A stretch of 64,000 nt of DNA from Aminobacterium colombiense DSM 12261 (GTDB lineage: Bacteria; Synergistota; Synergistia; Synergistales; Aminobacteriaceae): NCBI RefSeq assembly GCF_000025885.1, contig NC_014011.1, positions 1,240,001-1,304,000 on the forward strand, read 5' to 3'. The notes beneath the pieces were generated by a model. That model made no database searches. It was not told where the DNA came from and was given only the letters and a program-made list of their open reading frames with translations. The translations under genes and the position numbers were made by a program. Shown here in pieces: positions 57,555-64,000 of the stretch (positions are counted from its first letter, which is position 1; every line of letters begins with the position of its first letter).

Positions 57555-59414
57555 CTAGTGCCTCCTCTTAGACTTGCCTTTCTCGCGCCTTTCTTGTCTT
57601 TCTCTTGATTCTTTTTTTTCTGGCGGGACAAGACATTTTTCGCCCCAGCCTATAAGATCTTCACGACCGGCAATCTTTAATGCTTCTCGCACAAAACGAT
57701 GGTTAGAAGGGTTACGATATTGCAACAACGCCCTTTGCAATTTTCTTTCATGGCTGCTTTTAGGTACATACACCGCTTCCTTTGTTAATGGGTTGATTCC
57801 TGTGTAATACATGCAGGTTGCCAGGCTTCCGGGGGTTGGGATAAAATCCTGAACCTGTTCAGGCATGAAGTTCAGATCTCGAACAAATTCTGCCAGTTCT
57901 ATTGCTTCTTTCAAACCAGCCCCGGGATGGCTGGAAATAAAATATGGCACAAGATACTGTTTTTTCCCCAGTTTCTTATTCATATTCTCGTATTCCTTCA
58001 TAAATTGTTCATATACATGTTTCCCTGATTTGCCCATTAACGCGAGCACATTCTCAGAAACATGCTCCGGAGCCACTTTTAACTGGCCACTTACGTGATA
58101 CCTGCAAAGCTCCTCGAGAAAGCGTCTACTGCTCTTTTTATCCGCTAGAAGGTAATCGAAGCGAATTCCAGATCGTATAAAGACCTTTTTGACACCTGGT
58201 AACGTTCTAAGCTCGTGCAATAGCTCTAAGTAGCCTTCATGGTCTACACGCAAGTTCCCGCATGGAACAGGGCCAATGCACTGTTTGTTCTTACATGTTC
58301 CTCGCAGGAGCTGATCATCGCACGACGGTCGGTTGAAATTCGCAGTGGGCCCCCCAACATCGTGAATGTATCCCTTAAAACCAGGGAGCTTCGTCAGGAG
58401 GATGGCCTCGTCCATGATAGATTCTTCTGAACGACTCTGAATTATTCGGCCCTGATGAGACGTTATGGCGCAAAAAGCACAGCTTCCAAAACATCCTCGG
58501 TGAGTAGTGAGGCTGAACTCCACTTCCTTGAGAGCTGGCACTCCTCCGTCCTTTTCATACATGGGATGCCATGTGCGTGTGTAGGGAAGCTGATAAACAG
58601 AATCAAGCTCTGATGTGCTCAAGGGTGCAGCCGGTGGATTCTGAATAACGTAGAAAGTATCATGGCGCTGTACTACCGTTTTCCCTCTCACTGGATCCTG
58701 TTCAATGTACTGAATGCGAAAAGCTTCAGCAAAGGCCGCCTTATCACTCACAACAGATTCGAAAGAAGGACATTCTTCATAATTCCAAAGTCTTTCAATA
58801 CTCTGGTTTTTATAGCAAGTTCCATGTATATCCCGTATTTCTGAAACCGGTATCCCCTTTTTCAATAACTCTGCGATCTGGATGATCTGCTTCTCTCCCA
58901 TTCCATACACCAGCAAATCAGCCTGGCTATCAATAAGGATGGAACGACGAACAGCATCTGACCAGTAATCATAGTGGGCAAACCGGCGCAAACTCGCTTC
59001 TATCCCGCCGATTATAAGAGGGATGTTTCCCCAAAGTTCACGAATACGATTGCAGTAGGCTATAGTCGCTCGGTCTGGGCGCTGCCCAGCCTTTCCTCCA
59101 GGGGAATAACTGTCCGTGCTTCTGCTTTTTTTAGAAGCTGTCAGTTTGTTCAGCATTGAGTCAAGGTTGCCAGCTGAAACAAGCACCCCCAATCGAGGGC
59201 GTCCCAACCTGGCGAAGTCCTTCGTGTCACGCCACTCTGGCTGCGGTATAATACCTACCTTAAAGCCTGCATTATCAAGGATGCGCGTTATAATAGCATG
59301 GCCGAAACTAGGATGATCTACATAGGCATCAGCACTTATGAAAAGGAAATCAAGGATGTCCCAGTCTCTTTGCTCCATATCTTTTTGCGATACTGGTAAA
59401 AAGGAATGCGTCAA
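57555..59414 (-). CDS. YgiQ-family radical SAM protein
   Basis: 619 residues. The N-terminal domain begins [20 protein letters not shown]. The radical SAM [4Fe-4S] motif is [16 protein letters not shown] near residue 310, followed by a barrel with FTP/PEHVSE-type elements ([15 protein letters not shown]). The C-terminus carries the family's basic tail, here RRERGKS-like. It is a UPF0313/YgiQ protein, conserved in anaerobes; its reaction has not been established. The next gene on the strand is the anchored unknown protein. Confidence 0.9.
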   Translation of the reverse strand: MTHSFLPVSQKDMEQRDWDILDFLFISADAYVDHPSFGHAIITRILDNAGFKVGIIPQPEWRDTKDFARLGRPRLGVLVSAGNLDSMLNKLTASKKSRSTDSYSPGGKAGQRPDRATIAYCNRIRELWGNIPLIIGGIEASLRRFAHYDYWSDAVRRSILIDSQADLLVYGMGEKQIIQIAELLKKGIPVSEIRDIHGTCYKNQSIERLWNYEECPSFESVVSDKAAFAEAFRIQYIEQDPVRGKTVVQRHDTFYVIQNPPAAPLSTSELDSVYQLPYTRTWHPMYEKDGGVPALKEVEFSLTTHRGCFGSCAFCAITSHQGRIIQSRSEESIMDEAILLTKLPGFKGYIHDVGGPTANFNRPSCDDQLLRGTCKNKQCIGPVPCGNLRVDHEGYLELLHELRTLPGVKKVFIRSGIRFDYLLADKKSSRRFLEELCRYHVSGQLKVAPEHVSENVLALMGKSGKHVYEQFMKEYENMNKKLGKKQYLVPYFISSHPGAGLKEAIELAEFVRDLNFMPEQVQDFIPTPGSLATCMYYTGINPLTKEAVYVPKSSHERKLQRALLQYRNPSNHRFVREALKIAGREDLIGWGEKCLVPPEKKESRERQERREKGKSKRRH

Positions 59415-59456
59415 AAAAACCTCTCCTCAAAAAATATTTGGAATAGAATATTATAA

Positions 59457-60479
59457 TCACTCATCGTCCTTTTTGGGTAGTTTCTCAAGAATCGCCCGCT
59501 CAATGTTTTGTATTTCCAAACGCTCTTCTTCGTCGAGAGCCGTCATTACCTCTTTTCTAAATGCCATTGCCAGGGCTGTCCGCGGTCTTTCCCGTTCACT
59601 TCTAGGCACGTCTTCCCCCCCTGGAATCTCTCCCCACGATATTTTTTTCCTGTTGAAGTAAAGATCGAGGTCGACAAACCGCTCTCCTGTTTCTGTATAT
59701 TCAAGCCCCATGAGGGCCCTTTTTACCATTCCTGAGTCAAGGAAGGTCAATATGCGTATGCAATAGACCGGTACAGGCATGAGAATGTGCGCATAATCTT
59801 TGCCCCATCCCTCTCCGATGGTAATGCTGACTTCCAGTCCTTCCAAAGTCAGCCTTAGTCGTCGAGAGTGAAGCCAGTACTGCTTGTTTGCATCATAAAC
59901 TCGAATTTCCATGACGTTCCAATCGCGGCTGCCCAGACCAGCATTGAAATAGTGAAAAGCTCTGTTGTTCAGCCGTTTAAAGAGCTCTTCAAAGGGCATG
60001 TCTATAAAAAGAGCTTCTTCAAAAAGATCTCCCTCTTTAAATGCCAAACCATGTTTTAAAGACTTTTCTGTAAAACAAACAGGAACGCCGCTAGTCTCTG
60101 AAAGAAAAATTAGATCTGAAGATACCTGCTCACACCGGCCGCCAAAGTCATTCTGAATTTCCTTTAACACTGTGCGATAGTCACCAAATACTCTAAAGAA
60201 AATGACCCTGGGCAATCGTTCTACATATTCAAATACATCTGTAGCTTTTTCGTTAATAATACGCTCCAGTATTTTGTCGGGGTGATTCATGGTAACTAGA
60301 ACAACTGGGAGAGTCTCGGTGCAAACCTTCAAATCGCTGACAAGCAAAACTGCCCTGCTCTCTTCAACAGATGCCAGTGTTTCTTCAAAGGATCTTTCAT
60401 TAGCGGAAAAAAGTTCAACATCGAAATTTTGTTGAAGCCATTGTACAATCCGCACTTTATCTCCTTTAAGAACAAGCAT
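59457..60479 (-). CDS. Uncharacterised 340-residue protein
   Basis: Soluble protein of unknown family. The N-terminal 120 residues look like a receiver/Rossmann-like alternating fold (MLVLKGDKVRIVQWLQQ, AVLLVSDLKV, VVLVTMNHP) without a clear phospho-acceptor pattern. The C-terminal half is beta-rich with many Trp and Tyr (MEIRVYDANKQYWLHSRRL) and ends in a charged helix. The ATG at 60479 follows AAGGAG; a GTG at 60509 would add ten residues and touch the sirtuin stop codon. It is downstream of the sirtuin gene and probably co-transcribed. Confidence 0.65.
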   Translation of the reverse strand: MLVLKGDKVRIVQWLQQNFDVELFSANERSFEETLASVEESRAVLLVSDLKVCTETLPVVLVTMNHPDKILERIINEKATDVFEYVERLPRVIFFRVFGDYRTVLKEIQNDFGGRCEQVSSDLIFLSETSGVPVCFTEKSLKHGLAFKEGDLFEEALFIDMPFEELFKRLNNRAFHYFNAGLGSRDWNVMEIRVYDANKQYWLHSRRLRLTLEGLEVSITIGEGWGKDYAHILMPVPVYCIRILTFLDSGMVKRALMGLEYTETGERFVDLDLYFNRKKISWGEIPGGEDVPRSERERPRTALAMAFRKEVMTALDEEERLEIQNIERAILEKLPKKDDE

Positions 60480-60509
60480 CGGAGCTCCTTTTCTAATGAC
60501 GTTAATCAC

Positions 60510-61247
60510 TTAATGGCCCCCCTCTCTATGCATTATCTGTTGAATTCTTTCTAAAGCATCCACAAGGTTTTCACGAACTACAAAAGATGCCATAGAGTCA
60601 TATTGGGTGGGTTCTCTGTTGAGAATAATAAGTTTAGCTCCTGCCTCATGGGCCTCTAAAGGGAAAAAATTAGCAGGTGAAACATTTAAGGATGATCCCA
60701 GAACCATAAATACATCACTTTTTAATGAAAGTTCATGAGCCCGCTTCATAGGAGTATCGGGCAACATTTCACCAAAAAGGACCACTCCTGGGCGAAGGAT
60801 GCCCTTGCAGTCCGGGCAAAGCTCTTCTGTTAATAAGAGCTCAGAAGGAAATTCATTTTTACAGCGGCTACACCTCGCTTTCCTAAGGGTGCCATGGAGC
60901 TCTACAACATTCCTACAGCCAGCTTCCTGGTGAAACCCGTCAACATTCTGGGTTATTATGCCTTGGAGAAGGTTTTCTTCTTCCCACTTTGACAATATGC
61001 AGTGACCAAGATTCGGCGAGGCATTCTTCAAAGCATTGATACGATATCGGTAAAAATCCAGAAAGGCTTCTCTATTGTTTTCCATCGCGTCTATAGACGC
61101 CAATGCCATTGGGTTATAACGAGACCATAGCCCCTGGGAAGATCTGAAATCAGGCAAACCCGATGAGGTGCTCATCCCCGCACCTGAAAAAATAACGAGG
61201 TGATGAGCGCTGCCCAGACATTCCGCAATTTTTTTATATTGGTTCAT
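60510..61247 (-). CDS. Sir2-family NAD-dependent protein deacylase (sirtuin)
   Basis: 245 residues. NAD-binding GAGMSTSSGLPDFRSS, catalytic QNVDGFHQEAG (His acts as base), and the zinc ligands CSRC and CPDC are all present. It removes acetyl or other acyl groups from lysines using NAD. The second of two ATGs (61247) is placed seven bases after AGGAGG. The gene belongs to the group with the unknown 340-residue protein. Confidence 0.92.
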   Translation of the reverse strand: MNQYKKIAECLGSAHHLVIFSGAGMSTSSGLPDFRSSQGLWSRYNPMALASIDAMENNREAFLDFYRYRINALKNASPNLGHCILSKWEEENLLQGIITQNVDGFHQEAGCRNVVELHGTLRKARCSRCKNEFPSELLLTEELCPDCKGILRPGVVLFGEMLPDTPMKRAHELSLKSDVFMVLGSSLNVSPANFFPLEAHEAGAKLIILNREPTQYDSMASFVVRENLVDALERIQQIMHREGGH

Positions 61248-61296
61248 ACCCATCCCTCCTAAGAATTATCTTCTTCTCGTGATGCAAGCATGTGGT

Positions 61297-61413
61297 TCAT
61301 GCCGGGGTATTAGCCGCAAAGATACGCGCGGTGATAATCAGCTAACCAACCACCAGCCATAGTGAAACTTCTGCCGGAGAAAGAACTCTATCGATAGCTC
61401 CCCATAGATTCAT
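61297..61413 (-). pseudogene. Small TAG-interrupted ORF coupled to corA
   Basis: The ATG overlaps the corA stop (ATGA). After 23 codons a TAG is followed by 14 further in-frame sense codons to TGA. The combined product would be a 38-residue peptide with one membrane-like segment, LWLVVG-x-LIITARIFAA. The TAG could derive from TGG (Trp) by one transition. A second short frame then runs to a TAG at the sirtuin ribosome site. Probably a decayed small membrane peptide gene; chance cannot be excluded. Confidence 0.3.
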
Positions 61414-62480
61414 AACCACTTCTTTCTCTTAAACAAATAGATCATGGCAAAAGCAATAAAGCCCATTATTACCCATACGAATGGGTATCCCAATTTCCAC
61501 TCAAGTTCTGGCATGTATTTAAAATTCATCCCATAGATACCTACTATAAAGGTTAGGGGAATAAAGAGAGTGGCAATGACCGTAAGAACTTTCATCACAT
61601 CGTTCATACGGTTGCTTAAGGAGGAAAGATAGAGGTCAAGCATTCCAGAAACTGTTTCTCTGAAATTTTCCACAGTGTCTATGTTTTGAATGACATGATC
61701 GTAAAGATCACCGAAATAGGTTCGGGTTTGGAGCTGGATAAGGGAGCTTTCAGTTTTACGAATAGTATTTACAGCTTCCCGGAGAGGCCATACGGCATGT
61801 CTTAATATCAAAAGTTCCCGTTTCATTTTATAAATTGAACGAACCGTTTCCTGGTCAGGATGAGCTAGCAGAAGGTCTTCTGTATCCTCTATCTGCTCTC
61901 CCAGACGTTCCAAAATAACAAAATAACGGTCAACAACTGAGTCCATGAGGGCATAAAGAAGGTAATCGGCACCAAGACGTCTAAAGCGCCCTGCTGTACT
62001 ACGTATTCGTTCCCGGACGGGTTCAAAAACATCCCCAATACGCTCTTGAAAGGATATTACGAGATTATCTTTCAGTATGAAGCTAACTTGTTCTATGGTG
62101 AGGTCTCCTGTTTGCTCATCAATGTCGAGCATCTTAAGAACGACATACAAAAAATCTTCATATTCGTCTGTTTTGGGTCGTTGCTCTGTATTAAGAATAT
62201 CTTCAAGAACAAGCGGGTGGATAGAAAAAGTTTCGCCAATCTCTTCGATAAGTGGCGCTTCATGAAGCCCCACTACATCAAGCCAGTCTATTACCCCTGC
62301 TGAATCTTTTCTTTCATAATCATGAAAGTCGGATAAAGACCTCTCATCTAAAACATCCACACCATATCGCATCAAATGCAACGCAACATCACCCATTTTT
62401 TTCTCTCCAACATGGATAAGGCTCCCAGGCGGAAGCCCCGCCTTGTCAGAACGGCGATGCTTCTTTAGCTTTTGTGTCAT
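61410..62480 (-). CDS. corA: CorA-family magnesium/cobalt transporter
   Basis: 356 residues. A long cytoplasmic N-terminal alpha/beta domain and coiled stalk helix are followed by two C-terminal membrane helices with the selectivity motif YGMNFKYMP (GMN at 317-319). The C-terminal basic KRKKWL is typical. A homopentameric Mg2+ channel is expected. The start codon is preceded by GGGGAGA. Confidence 0.93.
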   Translation of the reverse strand: MTQKLKKHRRSDKAGLPPGSLIHVGEKKMGDVALHLMRYGVDVLDERSLSDFHDYERKDSAGVIDWLDVVGLHEAPLIEEIGETFSIHPLVLEDILNTEQRPKTDEYEDFLYVVLKMLDIDEQTGDLTIEQVSFILKDNLVISFQERIGDVFEPVRERIRSTAGRFRRLGADYLLYALMDSVVDRYFVILERLGEQIEDTEDLLLAHPDQETVRSIYKMKRELLILRHAVWPLREAVNTIRKTESSLIQLQTRTYFGDLYDHVIQNIDTVENFRETVSGMLDLYLSSLSNRMNDVMKVLTVIATLFIPLTFIVGIYGMNFKYMPELEWKLGYPFVWVIMGFIAFAMIYLFKRKKWL

Positions 62481-62530
62481 TAGTATCTCCCCTTTGTCAG
62501 TTATCCAGGGACAGATGCGGCTCCTAAATC

Positions 62531-63055
62531 TTATTGAAAAATAAGAAGTCCGGCCAGACCAAAGAGTATAAAAAGAAGAGGGGGGTTATTTTTAAATATA
62601 CGAAGCTGAAAAAGAACAAGGCCCAAACAAAACAGAGCGGCCGTCTGCCACTGGGAAAGAGCGGTTTTTAAAAGAGGAACCACTGCAAGAGTCAATAGAG
62701 CTCCCACTGCTGGACGCAACGATCTTTTAAAATGATCAACTTTCTCGTCGGAACTTTTCTTCATCATGAGAAGAACTAAAAACAAGATAAGAAGAGGCGC
62801 TGAAGCAACAGAAAGAGTTGCTATAAGAGAACCTAAAACACCAGCCTGATGATATCCTACGAAGGTCGCGGCATTGATGGCAATAGGTCCTGGAGTGACC
62901 TGGGCTAAGGCCAAAACCTGATTGAACTCTTCGAGAGTCAACCAGCCATAATTCATGACAAGTTCATGCTCTATAAGAGGGATGGTTGAAATACCGCCAC
63001 CAAAGGCCCCTATCCCAATACGGGCAAAGGCCAGGGCGAGCAATAGAAGCTTCAC
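62531..63055 (-). CDS. Chromate transporter half-subunit (second)
   Basis: 174 residues of the CHR family (single-domain form), with about five helices. The motif FGGGISTIPLIEHELV and the LAQVTPGPIAINAATFVG helix are the CHR signatures. It pairs with the upstream half-gene, which it overlaps by four bases. Short CHR pairs assemble as heterodimers; physiological substrate may be chromate, sulfate or another anion. Confidence 0.9.
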   Translation of the reverse strand: MKLLLLALAFARIGIGAFGGGISTIPLIEHELVMNYGWLTLEEFNQVLALAQVTPGPIAINAATFVGYHQAGVLGSLIATLSVASAPLLILFLVLLMMKKSSDEKVDHFKRSLRPAVGALLTLAVVPLLKTALSQWQTAALFCLGLVLFQLRIFKNNPPLLFILFGLAGLLIFQ

Positions 63056-63582
63056 GACTTTTTCTCCTTTCTAAGCCATTGAATGGCTACCCCCCCAGCC
63101 ACAGCAAAAAGTGGGTGGATATTAAAGAAGACCATTAAAAGGATAACGAAGGCATAGGGGACTAAATTCAAGAGATCAGGAAGAAGAATGGATTTCAGTT
63201 GTCGGACTACAACATTGACCAATAGCGCAGCTACTGCACAAATAACGCCAAGGAAAAAAGCCTTTAATGCAGGGGAGTTGTGATACTTCAACACAAGGTT
63301 CGAAAGGAGCAAAATAATAGTAAAAGGAGGAACTAAAACCCCTAAAACTGCCATGAACGCGCCCCTAATACCACTATAATGCTTCCCTATAAGAAAAGAG
63401 GATGATACAGCTATAGGCCCTGGCATTGCCGCGGATAGGCTCACTATGTCCAATAAATCCTGTTCAGACATGTCACCTCGTTTGCGAACTTCAGTTTCTG
63501 CCATGCCAAGGATAACTACGCCGCCTCCAAATGTTACGGAACTAATTTTAAAAAACATTTTAAACAGCTGCCACGGTGTCAT
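63052..63582 (-). CDS. Chromate transporter half-subunit (first)
   Basis: 176 residues of the CHR family, first of the pair. Signatures: FGGGVVILGMAETEVRKRGD and SLSAAMPGPIAVSSSFLIGK. It shows opposite predicted topology relative to its partner, as usual for split CHR pairs. A GTG/ATG start with no strong ribosome site is visible. Confidence 0.9.
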   Translation of the reverse strand: MTPWQLFKMFFKISSVTFGGGVVILGMAETEVRKRGDMSEQDLLDIVSLSAAMPGPIAVSSSFLIGKHYSGIRGAFMAVLGVLVPPFTIILLLSNLVLKYHNSPALKAFFLGVICAVAALLVNVVVRQLKSILLPDLLNLVPYAFVILLMVFFNIHPLFAVAGGVAIQWLRKEKKS

Positions 63583-63673
63583 AGTAATGCGTCAATCCTT
63601 TCCTCCGTTTCGGCACCATTCATGTCAAAAGCAAAAAAATCATGAATAGCCTCTAGAGGCATTGTACATAAAT

Positions 63674-64000
63674 TTAACGACTTTTACAGCTTAAAAAGGG
63701 CAAGGGTATCTCTGTAAAGGGAAACGCTGGCAACCCGAGATTGCCATTCCCATCAAAAAGGGTTTGAGCCTGACTTCGTATCTGTTGCCACAAAAGGGGT
63801 TTGATACTTCCATCCTGTGTTTCGACAACAGCAGAACAGCTTTCAAGCCAGTCTCCAGTATTGCAGTAAAGAAGGGCTCCAATCTTCTTCATGACAGGGC
63901 GATGGATATGTCCGCAAATAATGCCTTCCACATTATATTTCTCTGCGGTTTCCGTGATCTTTCTTTCGTATCCGCTTATGTACTTTACAAATTCCTTTAC
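63674..64000 (-). CDS. LpxH-like metallophosphoesterase, N-terminus off window
   Basis: C-terminal 108 residues of a calcineurin-like phosphoesterase similar to UDP-2,3-diacylglucosamine hydrolases. The second metal motif ICGHIHRPVMK and YCNTGDWLESC are visible, both typical of LpxH-related proteins that cleave the pyrophosphate of lipid A or related precursors. The catalytic N-terminal DxH and GNHD motifs lie beyond the right end. Confidence 0.8.
   Translation of the reverse strand, partial: VKEFVKYISGYERKITETAEKYNVEGIICGHIHRPVMKKIGALLYCNTGDWLESCSAVVETQDGSIKPLLWQQIRSQAQTLFDGNGNLGLPAFPFTEIPLPFLSCKSR

Overview
This 64 kb window is a bacterial chromosome segment, most likely from an anaerobic amino-acid fermenter of the Synergistota (Aminobacterium-like). 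That placement is inference from gene content and moderate base composition: arginine deiminase, many amino-acid and 2-hydroxy-acid enzymes, ferrous iron uptake, rubrerythrin, and a complete 14-gene Mbh-type membrane-bound [NiFe] hydrogenase. No 16S rRNA is present to prove it.

Layout. 1-6180: RND efflux pump with its TetR regulator, promoter and operator; diguanylate cyclase; tRNA-Ser(GGA); cupin/universal-stress pair; arginine deiminase. 6182-11912: a minus-strand block for amino acids and 2-hydroxy acids. A YkvI-like transporter and a class I/II aminotransferase lie behind a leader with aromatic codons and a terminator. A lactate-permease-family transporter and a LarA racemase lie behind a second leader whose peptide is almost pure Ile/Leu/Val. 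Both leaders have the design of ribosome-mediated attenuators, with the antiterminator strand in the last codons of the peptide; I consider them the most interesting signal here. 11960-24160: tRNA-Ser(CGA), rubrerythrin, TadA, a double nitrilase, an ArsA-like ATPase, a flavin disulfide reductase, M18 peptidase, glycerate kinase, a YheO-type regulator, a TSUP permease and a 52-residue unknown gene. 24165-28168: trehalose module (GH65 phosphorylase plus a beta-phosphoglucomutase/trehalose-phosphatase fusion). 28381-31736: feo iron operon.

32472-39160 is accessory. A 3.4 kb islet (opine dehydrogenase, orphan binding protein, ornithine cyclodeaminase-like enzyme) is bounded by the 3' end of tRNA-Arg(ACG) and a displaced copy of that end. 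Beyond it lie a Panacea-type toxin-antitoxin pair, an unknown 77-residue protein, an atypical Asp/Glu racemase, a frameshifted small ORF and an unannotated promoter-to-terminator small RNA.

39197-47312 is mostly housekeeping: a redox protein, Nudix hydrolase, tRNA-Ser(GCU), SurA/PpiD-like chaperone, DNA polymerase I, CBS-regulated Mn pyrophosphatase and glutamyl-tRNA synthetase. 47359-55669 is the Mbh operon, which would couple oxidation of ferredoxin to H2 formation and ion pumping during amino-acid oxidation. 55948-64000 holds a DMT permease, YgiQ radical-SAM protein, sirtuin, CorA, a split chromate transporter and a partial metallophosphoesterase.

No CRISPR array, rRNA, intact insertion sequence or integrase was seen.
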